DNA of 64,000 bases from assembly GCF_000832125.1 (NCBI RefSeq), contig NZ_JPRK01000013.1:62001-126000 (forward strand), read 5' to 3'. A program made the position numbers and the translations under genes. Source of the DNA: Flavobacterium hibernum (GTDB lineage Bacteria > Bacteroidota > Bacteroidia > Flavobacteriales > Flavobacteriaceae). Shown here one piece after another: positions 16,233 through 26,024 of this stretch (position 1 is the stretch's first letter; each line of letters starts with the position of its first letter). The notes under the pieces were generated by a model. That model saw only the letters and a program-made list of their open reading frames with translations, was not told the DNA's origin and ran no database searches.

Positions 16233-17555
16233 TTACAATTTTGGATTGTTTAAGCGGGCATCTAAAGGAAATGGAAGCGTATAACGCGGATCATTTTCTA
16301 TCAATGTATAGCTTTGACCATTAAAGGTGTGATTGATTTGTTTTTGAGTTGTTCTTCTTAAATCAAACCATCTGTGACCTTCTACAGCAAACTCACGTTG
16401 TCTTTCCTGAGCTATAAAATCAAGAAGTTGAGTTTGTGTCATGGCGGCAATCGATGTACTTAATGTATTAAAAGCAGTAGCATTATATCTGTTTTTAATA
16501 AAAGTGGTTACTGTTGTTCTTGCCGTTGGAAGATCATTTAATTGAGCCGATGCTTCTGCTTTGGTCAAGTACAATTCAGATGTTCTATACGTACATTTTT
16601 GAGCGATATCGCCACCTTTTCTAAATCTGAATCTGCTTCCGCTTGCCTGAAAATACAAGGCAAAACGTAAATCGTTTGTTTTATCATAAACGCCTGTTAA
16701 AGTTGGCGCAGCATATGATGCTCCTTTTAAAAGATTAATAAAAGGATCTTCAAGTGCTAATATAGATTCTGGTCCGTTATAAAGATTAGGTAAAGCAGGA
16801 GTAGTGTTTAAGTTTATTAAAGCACTTTTGTACGTCATTGCTTTATCTGCAGCAGCAATAGCTTTTGTCCATTCTTTTCTGTATAAGAAAATACGAGATT
16901 CCATTGCATATAAAGCAGCTTTAGAAAAACGGTAGTTAATGCCGGCTGTTTGAGTGTCTAAATTCAATAATTTGCTAGCCTCTTCATTATCAGATAAAAT
17001 CTGGTCGTAAATAACAGCAACACTTTCAGGAACGTAAGCCTGCTCTAAATCTATTTTTAAAGCCAACGGAACACCTCTTTCTGTTGCAGCTGTTGCTGCA
17101 TCATAAGGTTTACTGAAGATATTCAATAAATCAAAATAAGTTAATGCTCTTAGTGCATAAGCTTCTCCTAGTAGTTGATCTTTCTCTGCAGATGGCGCTA
17201 ATTTTACACTTGCTTCATTGATGATAACATTCGTATAGAAAATTCTGTTGTACAAAGCAGCATAAGGAAAACTGTTTGTAGATTTATCAGGATTTGCATC
17301 GTTCCAGATATAATGATCTCTGTAAAAAGTAGCATTATCATTAAATTCATCTAAAACCAATTCGTCTGCTCTAATAGCAGATAATGCTTTATGAATAGCG
17401 GTTGTAGAATAGCCGCTTGTCATTACTGCTCTATAATCAGTTAAAGTTTCCGGAATTACTTTACCTACTGGCTCAATATCAAGATAATGATCGCAGCTTA
17501 CAGTAGTTATAGCTACACCGGCAAAGAATACGTATTTTAATATATTATTTTTCAT
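16233..17555 (-). CDS. SusD/RagB-like nutrient-binding outer-membrane lipoprotein
   Basis: 440 residues. Lipoprotein signal with lipobox cysteine near residue 21 (TTVSCDHYLDIEPVGKVIP). The TPR-like core includes AYALRALTYFDLLNIFSKPY, and the C-terminal FIAQERQREFAVEGHRWFDLRR is the typical SusD end motif. It caps the SusC barrel and captures ligand on the cell surface. It starts 11 bp after susC. Because the operon also encodes a secreted-type metalloprotease and no glycosidase, the ligand may be peptides (as for RagAB) and not a glycan; this is inference. Confidence 0.92.
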   Translation of the reverse strand: MKNNILKYVFFAGVAITTVSCDHYLDIEPVGKVIPETLTDYRAVMTSGYSTTAIHKALSAIRADELVLDEFNDNATFYRDHYIWNDANPDKSTNSFPYAALYNRIFYTNVIINEASVKLAPSAEKDQLLGEAYALRALTYFDLLNIFSKPYDAATAATERGVPLALKIDLEQAYVPESVAVIYDQILSDNEEASKLLNLDTQTAGINYRFSKAALYAMESRIFLYRKEWTKAIAAADKAMTYKSALINLNTTPALPNLYNGPESILALEDPFINLLKGASYAAPTLTGVYDKTNDLRFALYFQASGSRFRFRKGGDIAQKCTYRTSELYLTKAEASAQLNDLPTARTTVTTFIKNRYNATAFNTLSTSIAAMTQTQLLDFIAQERQREFAVEGHRWFDLRRTTQKQINHTFNGQSYTLIENDPRYTLPFPLDARLNNPKL

Positions 17556-17566
17556 TTTAAATCAGA

Positions 17567-20500
17567 TTAAAAAGTTAGGTTACATCCTAAAGATATTGAT
17601 CTTGGGATTGGTTGTGCATAGATATTTCCGTACGTTTCAGGGTCAAAGTAACCTTTATAATCAGAGCTGATTACGAATAAGTTTCTTCCTTCGATACTAA
17701 ATCTTACACTATCCATAAACAACGTTTTTGTCGCTGTTTTAGGCAATGAGTATCCTAAACGAACACTGCTTAAACGCATGTAACTCATTTCGTGAACCCA
17801 AGTATCTAAATAGTTGTAAACATTAAGTGGTGCTCCTGCTGGAGAAAACCATTGGAAAGCCATCCATGAATCTCCTGTTCCTGAAGTTTCACTAGTAATT
17901 CCAGGTATGTGTGAACCTGTATTAGTAGGTGACCATGCATTAAGTACATCTGTAGTGTAGTTTTGACCACGATCTACTTGTGTACCATTAAAATTTGGTC
18001 TTTCAACAACAGTTTGTTTAAGATTGAAAGTGGTAGCAATAGTAAGATCAAAATTATGAACTTTAAAAGTATTGATAAAACCACCGGTAAATTTAGGATC
18101 TGCATCTCCAACATAAGTAAACAAATCTCTTGTTTCTTCATCTGTAAGTTTTGATTGCGAGAAAACTCCCGGGAAAAAATCTGCATAAGGATCAAAAAGA
18201 CCAAAAAGAGTTTGCGTGTTTACAGTTTCTCCTTTTTTGTTTACAAATAAAGGGAAACCATTTTCATCAATTCCGTTAGTTTTTAATGCAAATACGGCAT
18301 TAACAGGTAATCCTTGTCTTGAAGGTAAATAGGTGTTAGATCTTGTCTGGATACGATCTATCTTACTCTTATTATGAGCAAAGTTAATAGTGGTATTCCA
18401 TTTAAAGTTTGGTCGGTCAATGTTTCTTGTAGATAAAGAAATTTCATATCCTTTATTCGTTACCTGAGCCCAGTTAGCATTTGTGAATTCAAAACCGTTT
18501 TCAACAGGAAGCGATTGTAAACCAATTAAATCAGTACTTTTTCTTCCGTAAACATCAGTTACAATGTTGATGCGATTGTTAAATAAACCAAGATCCATCC
18601 CAAAGTTGGTATTCGCTGTTTTTTCCCATCTTAATTTATCATTTGGAGGAGAAATTACAGTAATAATAGGTTCTGATTGTCCCGGTAAAATAGTAGTTGT
18701 TTGATTTGTTCCAACGACATACGGAGAAGTATTTTTATCGATATTTCCTTGTAAACCGTAAGACGCACGTAATCTTAAATTAGAAACTATTTCATTACCT
18801 TTTAAGAAATCTTCTTCAGATACTGCCCATGAACCGGAAACTGCCCATAATGGTAAGTATTTGTATTTAGGATCTACACCAAATAAATCAGATCCGTCGT
18901 AACGAACACTTCCAAAGAAAGTATATTTTCTGTCATAAGTATAAGATGCTGTTGCAAACAATGATACAAATGCATTTTCGTTTTCACTCTTTAAATATGT
19001 TCTATAGTTTAGATTAGATGCATAAGCTTGAGTTGGAAAAATAATTTGAGTTGTAGTCAATGTTTTCGGGTCGAAACCAAAACCTTTTGTATTAATAGCT
19101 GTGCTTTTGTTTTTTCTTAATTCATTACCCACCATAAATTCTAACTCATGTTTTCCTCCAAGAGTAGTACTATAGTTTAACATCGTTTTCCAGTTATATT
19201 GAAAAAAGTCAGTGTTTGAATTTTGAATAATTCCGCCCACAGGAAGGAAATAACTATAAGCTCCATTTGCAAATACACTTGTTTTTTCTCTTTCTTTTCT
19301 TGTAAAGTAAGTGTCTTTACCAGCATATTTTTCAGAAGCATTGTTGTCAAACTGTAAACCAATTTGTGTACTTGCTTTTAATCCTTTTGTAATATTATAA
19401 TCAACATCAAGTAATGCTTTTATAGATCTTGTTGTCAATTCGTAATTGGTATTTTCTCTTTCTTCTAAGTAATTAAAAGGAATATATACACTTCCATTTC
19501 CATACCCAGTCATGTCTTTATCATAATTATAACTTCCGTCAGCGTTTAATGGAGCTAGATATGGATTTGCGTTTCTGGAGTAATTACCAGGATTTGTAAA
19601 AGTGTCTGTATCTGAAATGTAAGAAGATTTTTTGCTTTGTGTACCAAAAATTCCAACTCCAACATGCAATTTATCAGTTACATCAAAGTTGTTTTTTAAG
19701 GTAAGGTTGTATCTGTCAAAACCAGTTCCAATAGTAGCACCTTCTTCGTTGTAAGCACCTAAAGAGAAATAGTAATCAGATTTTTCCCCACCACCAGATA
19801 AACTTAATGTATATTGTTTATTGATGGCACTTCTGTACAATAAATCACCCCAATTGGTATTGATGTTTCTTAAAGCATTAATTGAGTTTTGTGTCGCTGA
19901 ACTTAGAGACGAAAAACCTCCCGATCTATAGGCTCCTAATTCATTAGCCTGTTTAAGAATACGGGAAATTTCTCCGTTACCGTCTCTGTAAGTCAAATCT
20001 TCTCTTGAAGCTAGTGAAAGTTCAAAATCTACTTTTTGAGAAGAATTTAAAAGGTTTAATTTAGAAAAATCAGGTTTTTGAGTCACGAAAGTATTCACAT
20101 TCAAATCTACTTTCATGCTTCCTTTTTTTCCTTTTTTAGTCGTTACCACAATAACACCGTTGGCAGCTCTTGCACCATAAATGGCAGTTGCAGCAGCATC
20201 TTTTAATATGGTAATATCTTTAATATCCTCCGGATTTAAACCTGCGATAGAAAAATTACTTAAAACATCAATATTGTCTTTGTCATAATTTTGAGGCACA
20301 TCGTTTCCTTCAAGTGGCAAACCATCTAAAACCCATAAAGGATCTTGTGCTCCATTAAGAGATGCAGTACCACGAATTCTAATTTTTGAGATCGTTCCCG
20401 GAGCTCCTGTTTGTTGTGTTACGGCAACACCCGCAACCTGACCAATTAACATTTGATCTAAACTCGCAACACCTGCTTGTTTAATATCTGCCATTTCAAC

Positions 20501-20911
20501 TTTTGCAACAGCCGATGTCAGTTTTCTTTTTTCAATTTTTTGGTAACCCGTTACCACAACTTCTCTTAACTCGCTTACATCAGGTTTCAAAGAAATATTG
20601 TATTGGTTTTTATCTGTAATATCAATTGTATAAGGTAAATACCCCATGTAGGTTACTCTTAAAGTTTTGATGTTACTGTTAATTTTCAATTCGAATGCAC
20701 CATCAAAATCGGTTACAGTTCCTAAGCTTGCACTTTCAATAACCCCTTTTTGTTCTGTATTGTTTGATATCGAAGTATTTTCGACGATAACTGTAACTCC
20801 TGGTATTGGAAGTCCGTCTTTGGCATCAAGTACCTTTCCTTTAATAGTCCTCTCTTGCGCATACCCCGAAAGGGCAAGAAGGAAACTCAGCATGTAAAAT
20901 AAATTCTTCAT
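17567..20911 (-). CDS. SusC/RagA-like TonB-dependent transporter
   Basis: 1114 residues. Signal peptide ending near residue 18 (LSGYAQ), then a carboxypeptidase-like domain (about 22-110). The TonB-box-like REVVVTGYQKIEKRKLTSAV and the plug with SLDQMLIGQVAGVAV and RIRGTASLNGAQDPLWVLDG follow, then a long barrel ending in Phe (SLGCNLTF). A 19-residue insertion in the carboxypeptidase-like domain (around 48-62) lengthens one loop. It pairs with the downstream SusD gene and follows the metalloprotease by 26 bp, forming one operon. Confidence 0.93.
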   Translation of the reverse strand: MKNLFYMLSFLLALSGYAQERTIKGKVLDAKDGLPIPGVTVIVENTSISNNTEQKGVIESASLGTVTDFDGAFELKINSNIKTLRVTYMGYLPYTIDITDKNQYNISLKPDVSELREVVVTGYQKIEKRKLTSAVAKVEMADIKQAGVASLDQMLIGQVAGVAVTQQTGAPGTISKIRIRGTASLNGAQDPLWVLDGLPLEGNDVPQNYDKDNIDVLSNFSIAGLNPEDIKDITILKDAAATAIYGARAANGVIVVTTKKGKKGSMKVDLNVNTFVTQKPDFSKLNLLNSSQKVDFELSLASREDLTYRDGNGEISRILKQANELGAYRSGGFSSLSSATQNSINALRNINTNWGDLLYRSAINKQYTLSLSGGGEKSDYYFSLGAYNEEGATIGTGFDRYNLTLKNNFDVTDKLHVGVGIFGTQSKKSSYISDTDTFTNPGNYSRNANPYLAPLNADGSYNYDKDMTGYGNGSVYIPFNYLEERENTNYELTTRSIKALLDVDYNITKGLKASTQIGLQFDNNASEKYAGKDTYFTRKEREKTSVFANGAYSYFLPVGGIIQNSNTDFFQYNWKTMLNYSTTLGGKHELEFMVGNELRKNKSTAINTKGFGFDPKTLTTTQIIFPTQAYASNLNYRTYLKSENENAFVSLFATASYTYDRKYTFFGSVRYDGSDLFGVDPKYKYLPLWAVSGSWAVSEEDFLKGNEIVSNLRLRASYGLQGNIDKNTSPYVVGTNQTTTILPGQSEPIITVISPPNDKLRWEKTANTNFGMDLGLFNNRINIVTDVYGRKSTDLIGLQSLPVENGFEFTNANWAQVTNKGYEISLSTRNIDRPNFKWNTTINFAHNKSKIDRIQTRSNTYLPSRQGLPVNAVFALKTNGIDENGFPLFVNKKGETVNTQTLFGLFDPYADFFPGVFSQSKLTDEETRDLFTYVGDADPKFTGGFINTFKVHNFDLTIATTFNLKQTVVERPNFNGTQVDRGQNYTTDVLNAWSPTNTGSHIPGITSETSGTGDSWMAFQWFSPAGAPLNVYNYLDTWVHEMSYMRLSSVRLGYSLPKTATKTLFMDSVRFSIEGRNLFVISSDYKGYFDPETYGNIYAQPIPRSISLGCNLTF

Positions 20912-20937
20912 TGGTTTGTTTTTGGATTGTATTTAAT

Positions 20938-23538
20938 TTATAGTGTGTTGTTTAGTGCTTTTTCGATACGTTGAATCAAATCAAAATAATGGTTCTTGGT
21001 TTCTTGATTTCCAATGTTTCTCTTTGCTTTCAATAATTGTAAAACCTGATTCAATTCGCCTTTTTTATCAGAGGTAACTTCAGAAACTCTTTTTAGAGAA
21101 GATTGATTAATGTTACGCGCCATTTTTGCTTCGTCTAAATAATCGCATAAATGAGGCATACTTAACGTTTCTTCTAACTGAATGATTTTTTTAGCATCTG
21201 TTTTTTCAAAAAGTTTGTTAGTGGAAACAATCAATACATCAACATAATTTTTTTGAGTCATACGCTCCATAATCGTAAGCGATTTGTTCTGGATTGTAGG
21301 CGCAAATATGTTTTGATGAATGGTTTTGAATAATTGTGTTACGGTGTACACATTTTCTTTAGCTTCATTGCGTTGAAACAATTCATTTTCAGTAATTCTC
21401 AACAAACGATCGTCGCTTAACAAACTGTATAAAATTCCGTATTGTAACTCTCTTGCTAGAGTATAAGGTGTGTATTCGTATGGCCCAAGAGGAGAATCTT
21501 TTAACGGATTTGTTTTGTCTAAAATTGGGTTAAAGAACAACCATTCCGGAAGTTTAATACTATTGTTTAATAAGTACGAAACGGCTCTTTTTTGAATTGC
21601 AGCCGGAACAGCTACATAACTTTGTTTGTTATCACCATGAACTGTTGTGTTTAAATAAATACCTCCAACATTACTTAATACGTGATAATTGTATAAATTC
21701 CATTGTCCAATTGCACCAATATAAAGTTTACCCGTTTGATAGTAAGACTCGTCTTTATCATACGTCCATTCAAGGATTTTAGCAACAACTCTTTTTAAGT
21801 TTTTAAGTCCGTATTCGCTGGCTTTCATAGCATCGTTACCTAAATCTTCAGATTGCGAACGCGGATCAATTGTACTTCCGCCATCTTGTTGTTCTCCGTA
21901 GAAATAAAGAGGATCATCCTGATGTTTAGAAATCATGCCGTTTAATGCATTGTGTTCTTCAGTTTGGTCAGCATACCATCTATAACCCCATTCGATAGCA
22001 TATTTGTCGTATTCACCAATTTTTGGTGTAATTGCTTCTACATTATCTTCAGGTTGAGCGATATAATTGTAACGCGCATAATCCATGATAGAAGGAGCAG
22101 TTCCGCCCATTTTTGCTGTAAAATCCTTTGATCTTAGCGATTCTACCGGATAAGCAAATGAAGCACCCATATTATGTTTTAAACCAAAAGTGTGTCCAAC
22201 TTCGTGAGATGATACAAATCGAATTGCTTCTCCCATATGTTCATCACTAAATTTGTTTCCTCTAGCTTTTGGGTCGATTGCACCAGTCTGAATGCGCATC
22301 CAGCTTTGTAATGACGTCATTACATTGTGCCACCAAATAATATCAGATTCGATAATTTCACCACTTCTAGGATCTACAACCGCAGGTCCCATAGCATTAG
22401 ATTTTGGCGATGCTACATAAGTAATTACAGAATAACGTACGTCATCAATATCAAAATCAGTATCTTCAGCAGTAGGTTCTTTTGCAATAACCGCATTTTT
22501 AAAACCAGCTCTTTCAAACGCAACTTGCCAGTCACGAACTCCTTCAATAATATACGAACGCCACTGTTTTGGTGTCGATGGATCGATGTAGTAAACAATA
22601 GGTTTTTTAGGTTCTACTAATTCACCTTTTTTATATTTTTCAATATCTTCTTTTTTAGGCTCTAATCTCCAACGTGTAATTAGTTCTTTCTCTAACATAG
22701 CGTGTTGGCTATCGTTAAAATACCAGTGTTTTTCAGAGAAATAACCAATACGATTGTCTGCAAAACGAGGTTGCATAGGTAATTTATCCAATAAAATAAT
22801 ATTAGAAGTTACACCAAACGTAACCGATAGAGCAGGGCCGCCTTCACTTACAGAAGTCGTTAATTGCGATTTAACAACGATATTTTTTGGAAAAGTTTTT
22901 ACATTTTCGATATAGGATAAATCAGATTTTAAAGAACCTCCAAAACCAATATTGCTCAAAATATCATTGAAACTTTTTTGTTTTCCGTCAAAAACTTTAT
23001 TCGCTTTAATTACTACCGAAGTCGAGTCGTTATTCTTGGTTTCAATATCAAAAACTTCAATAATAGATTCAGAGAAATTGCTGTTTACCGAGGCCGTAAT
23101 AGCATCACCAACCGGTGATGAAATCTGTGGTACAGACGATTTAACCCAAACTTTTTTGGCAACTAAATCTTTATGAAAAGTGATAATTTTATTCTCGTAG
23201 TTCATTCCTTTATTCAATCCAGCTTCATTTACAGGCAAGGGAACATTCGAAATTTTATTCACTACTAAAAATTCTCTCTGAAAAAGCGAATCGTTAATCT
23301 CCAGATAAAGATCTGTTTTTACCTGAATAGTGTTAAAAAGACCTTTTTTTAATGTTCCTTTTTTAATAAGGTCATCATATTTTTGTCCTTTCGAATTTTT
23401 TAATGAATCCTTAACTTGTTCTGTTTTGTCTTCTTTATTCTTTTTATTCTTTTTTTGAGCTATCATAGTACTAGTATTCAGTACTAACATCACTAAAGCG
23501 ATATTTTTTAGACTTCTCAACAATGCCTTTTCTCTCAT
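20938..23538 (-). CDS. Zinc-dependent metalloprotease (DUF5118/DUF5117/Met-zincin type)
   Basis: 866 residues with a signal peptide (cleavage near 28, MIAQ). The catalytic site is HEVGHTFGLKH at 445-455, which gives the three zinc histidines and Glu446. A Met-turn lies at 485 (SIMDYARYNYIAQ). DUF5118 at about 50-100 and DUF5117 at about 110-300 precede it. This is the large Bacteroidota metzincin family that usually co-occurs with SusCD pairs. It is probably periplasmic or surface located and would trim peptides for import through the downstream SusC/SusD. The gene has a promoter-like region with a direct repeat just upstream. Confidence 0.88.
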   Translation of the reverse strand: MREKALLRSLKNIALVMLVLNTSTMIAQKKNKKNKEDKTEQVKDSLKNSKGQKYDDLIKKGTLKKGLFNTIQVKTDLYLEINDSLFQREFLVVNKISNVPLPVNEAGLNKGMNYENKIITFHKDLVAKKVWVKSSVPQISSPVGDAITASVNSNFSESIIEVFDIETKNNDSTSVVIKANKVFDGKQKSFNDILSNIGFGGSLKSDLSYIENVKTFPKNIVVKSQLTTSVSEGGPALSVTFGVTSNIILLDKLPMQPRFADNRIGYFSEKHWYFNDSQHAMLEKELITRWRLEPKKEDIEKYKKGELVEPKKPIVYYIDPSTPKQWRSYIIEGVRDWQVAFERAGFKNAVIAKEPTAEDTDFDIDDVRYSVITYVASPKSNAMGPAVVDPRSGEIIESDIIWWHNVMTSLQSWMRIQTGAIDPKARGNKFSDEHMGEAIRFVSSHEVGHTFGLKHNMGASFAYPVESLRSKDFTAKMGGTAPSIMDYARYNYIAQPEDNVEAITPKIGEYDKYAIEWGYRWYADQTEEHNALNGMISKHQDDPLYFYGEQQDGGSTIDPRSQSEDLGNDAMKASEYGLKNLKRVVAKILEWTYDKDESYYQTGKLYIGAIGQWNLYNYHVLSNVGGIYLNTTVHGDNKQSYVAVPAAIQKRAVSYLLNNSIKLPEWLFFNPILDKTNPLKDSPLGPYEYTPYTLARELQYGILYSLLSDDRLLRITENELFQRNEAKENVYTVTQLFKTIHQNIFAPTIQNKSLTIMERMTQKNYVDVLIVSTNKLFEKTDAKKIIQLEETLSMPHLCDYLDEAKMARNINQSSLKRVSEVTSDKKGELNQVLQLLKAKRNIGNQETKNHYFDLIQRIEKALNNTL

Positions 23539-23567
23539 AGAAAGTTAAGTTTAGGTTAATTTTTGGC

Positions 23568-23636
23568 TAAAAATATTGCACGGATTACGTTAAAAAAAAC
23601 AAAATGGAGTGAGTGGCTTTTTTTCGGGAGTGAATG
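23568..23636 (-). promoter_or_regulatory. Protease-susCD promoter with 21-bp-period direct repeat
   Basis: GGAGTGAGTG (23606-23615) and GGAGTGAATG (23627-23636) are 21 bp apart, start to start. On the minus strand the promoter elements TTTG (23603-23600) and TATTTTTA (23575-23568, one mismatch to TAnnTTTG) lie just downstream. The repeat therefore sits at about -45 to -75, a usual activator position. Candidate binding site for the LytTR regulator at 15416. Confidence 0.5.
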
Positions 23637-23643
23637 ATTTTTT

Positions 23644-25209
23644 TTAGTCAATCATTGGTAAAATGCAAGTAAAATCGCCATCTTTTTTAAAGGCCTTAAA
23701 ATCGTTCTTAGAGTAGTATTTATAAATACTTTCTAAATATTTGTGACCAAACTTAGATTCTTTCTCGAAGTTTTGCTTTTCGTTTAAATTATTGGTAATA
23801 ATTACAACGTTTTCGTTAATCTCAATTGTTATTTTTAAAGGGTTTTCTTCTGAGGCAATATTATGTTTTAACGCATTTTCTACTGCGATCTGAAAAGAAA
23901 GATAAGGGACTTTTTTAGATAAGAAATCTTCGTTTTCGATATGAATTGCAAACATAAATTCGCCGGAAAATCGGGTTTGCTGCAAAAAGATATACTTCTC
24001 TATAAAAAGTAATTCTTCCTGCACCGTAACGATATTGTTAACCGGAGGATTAATAAGATATCTGTAAATTTTAGAAAGATTCAGTGTAAATTTCCGCGCC
24101 ACACCAGTATTACTTTCAATAAGCATGTAAAGCGAATTAAGTGAATTAAACAAAAAGTGCGGATTAATTTGCTCTTTTAATTGTTGCAATTGTATGATTA
24201 CTTTTTCTTTATTGATTTTCTCGTTTTCGACCAGAAGTTTATTTTTCTCTTCTGCAAGAATTTCTTTTTGCTGAAAAGCTTTACGGGTAAAAATGGTAAA
24301 CAAATAAAGGAATACAATTAAAATTGCCGTTGTAATAAAGTATATTAATGTGGCATATTTTTTTACTGCATCAGCGTCTTCGTTTGCAATTTTGTCTGGA
24401 AAATTAACCGAAATGTACCAATTTGTACCGTTTGCATTTAGTTTTTTAGTGTATCTGACAATGTCTATCCCTAAAAATTCTGAAAGCACAATTCTTTTGG
24501 TAAAATTCTCTGCGACAGATTTAAAGATGGTATCTGAAGGTTTTAGATTTGCAACCCTGAAAGCGTTCTGTTTTATAAATTTAATCTCGGGATGATATAT
24601 AATAGTTCCATCTTGATTAAATATAAAAGCATAATTCTCGGCCTTTTGATCAATTGTGGCAAAATAAGATTGTAAAGACTTTAAATCAATATCATATCCA
24701 TATCGAACTATGGTTCCATTTGCCGCAGTTGTTTTAAAATAAATACGCCAAAAGAAATTTTGGTGATCTTTAACTATAGTATTGAGTTTGTCTTTATTTC
24801 TATTTTTGGCAATAAAGTCTTTAATATCAGTAGTTAAGTTATGATTAGTTTTAGATTCTGAAAATTCTATTGCACCATCGTTGATCTGAAACCAATTATT
24901 TTTAACCAGATTATGATTGTCTTGTATCGCATTTACGACATTTAAATTATCGTGTAGTTTTTCTGGAGTACTAATTTCAATAACTCGTTTTACTTCTTTT
25001 TCAGCTTCAAGAAAACGTGAAAACTCTAATGTTAAAAGTTCCTGTTTCTTAATAAAACTACGTAATGAATTAGTAGAATTGGATTTTTCGGTGATTTGCG
25101 TAATAAGACTGCTTAATATAAAAATAGAAAGAACAGTAAGAATAATAAAAACGATTCCTAAAATAATAATATTACGATCTGAGAGGGTATTTTTTAATGT
25201 AAATTTCAA
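23644..25209 (-). CDS. LytS-type sensor histidine kinase with extracytoplasmic sensor domain
   Basis: 521 residues. Membrane helices at about 13-36 and 283-306 frame a ~245-residue periplasmic domain of Cache-like pattern (YFATIDQKAENYAFIFNQDG and IIYHPEIKFI). A cytoplasmic coiled coil follows, then the kinase box EQINPHFLFNSLNSLYMLIE and the N-box FQIAVENALKHNIA. No regulator is adjacent; its expected LytTR partner is at 15416-16174, beyond the protease-susC-susD genes. The periplasmic domain would sense a ligand such as a peptide or import product, though its ligand is unknown. Confidence 0.9.
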   Translation of the reverse strand: MKFTLKNTLSDRNIIILGIVFIILTVLSIFILSSLITQITEKSNSTNSLRSFIKKQELLTLEFSRFLEAEKEVKRVIEISTPEKLHDNLNVVNAIQDNHNLVKNNWFQINDGAIEFSESKTNHNLTTDIKDFIAKNRNKDKLNTIVKDHQNFFWRIYFKTTAANGTIVRYGYDIDLKSLQSYFATIDQKAENYAFIFNQDGTIIYHPEIKFIKQNAFRVANLKPSDTIFKSVAENFTKRIVLSEFLGIDIVRYTKKLNANGTNWYISVNFPDKIANEDADAVKKYATLIYFITTAILIVFLYLFTIFTRKAFQQKEILAEEKNKLLVENEKINKEKVIIQLQQLKEQINPHFLFNSLNSLYMLIESNTGVARKFTLNLSKIYRYLINPPVNNIVTVQEELLFIEKYIFLQQTRFSGEFMFAIHIENEDFLSKKVPYLSFQIAVENALKHNIASEENPLKITIEINENVVIITNNLNEKQNFEKESKFGHKYLESIYKYYSKNDFKAFKKDGDFTCILPMID

Positions 25210-25226
25210 TAGATGCTCAATAAAAA

Positions 25227-25252
25227 AATAAGGAACAATTATGCTCCTTATT
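25227..25252 (-). promoter_or_regulatory. Inverted repeat just upstream of the kinase gene
   Basis: AATAAGGA (25227-25234) and TCCTTATT (25245-25252) are perfect 8-bp arms with a 10-nt spacer, 17 nt ahead of the kinase start. It could be an operator or a 5' leader hairpin. I see no gene in the rest of 25253-25397. Confidence 0.4.
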
Positions 25253-25397
25253 GCAATGTGGTGTTAATTTTTTCGAGTGCAAATATAAAACTTTTAAACT
25301 GATACACTTTTAGTTATGAAAAGTTAACACATATTTTGATGATCCGTTTAGGAAGAATCTTGTTAAGGAGGAGAAGAAGAGTTAATCTGTTTAAAAT

Positions 25398-25459
25398 GTT
25401 TCAGGTTTCAGGTTTCAGGTTTCAGGTTCACTGCAAACCTGAAACCTGAAACCTGAAAC
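25398..25459. repeat. Inverted array of TTTCAGG units
   Basis: Four TTTCAGG units run rightward and are mirrored by ACCTGAA units. Perfect 25-bp arms lie at 25398-25422 and 25435-25459 with a 12-nt loop. It sits just after the GNAT gene end and could act as a terminator. Confidence 0.9.
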
Positions 25460-25469
25460 TAAAGAAATA

Positions 25470-26024
25470 CTATTTTATTTGAAGATGCTCTAATTTTTTC
25501 CCTACCAAAGTTTTTTCTCCAACAGGTTTAAAGCCTAATTTTAAATAAAGTTTTTTAGCATTTGGGTTTTCTTCTTCTACCAATAAACCTAAAGTCTGAT
25601 TGTTTTTGGTTACAAATTCTTCAATTAAAAACTGTAGTATTTTCGATCCAATTCCTTTTCCCTGATGATTTGGATTTACGCCTAGCGAATCGATATAAAA
25701 TTCGCCACTTTGGGTTTCGTTTTCCGGGCTAAAATCAGGGTTAAAATTAAGACGAACATAATCAATAATAGGCTTTCTTAATTCTTGCAATTTGCCTCCG
25801 TCGTAAACCGCAACAGCTCCTACAATTTCATCGTTTTCTTCGGCCACAAAACAGTTCTGATACGAGTATTGATTATTTTCTGATTCAACAAAATGAAGTA
25901 GGAAATAATAGGCCGTTTTAGGATCACTTTCAGCAATAAATTTATATATAATTTCTTCCATTGCTAACAGTAAATGTTTTGCAATACTTTCAGAATCTTC
26001 GATAGTCGCTTTTCTTATAATCAT
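25470..26024 (-). CDS. GNAT-family N-acetyltransferase
   Basis: 184 residues with the full GNAT core: an N-terminal IRKATIEDSESIAKH, beta strands CFVAEENDEIVGAVAVYDGG, and motif A LGVNPNHQGKGIGSKIL carrying QGKGIG (121-126) for acetyl-CoA. LVEEENPNAKKLYLKLGF is the C-terminal motif. It transfers an acetyl group to an amine; the substrate is not readable. It is a single gene flanked by a repeat hairpin and the long nrdB upstream region. Confidence 0.88.
   Translation of the reverse strand: MIIRKATIEDSESIAKHLLLAMEEIIYKFIAESDPKTAYYFLLHFVESENNQYSYQNCFVAEENDEIVGAVAVYDGGKLQELRKPIIDYVRLNFNPDFSPENETQSGEFYIDSLGVNPNHQGKGIGSKILQFLIEEFVTKNNQTLGLLVEEENPNAKKLYLKLGFKPVGEKTLVGKKLEHLQIK

Noticed and set aside
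23600..25209. NrdR box or other known operator near the kinase and protease genes
   Set aside because: No match to known consensus sites; only the direct repeat and the 8-bp inverted repeat are supportable.
25398..25459. CRISPR or coding tandem repeat from TTTCAGG units
   Set aside because: The units have no spacers and are mirrored into a hairpin; there is no reading frame with protein-like content.
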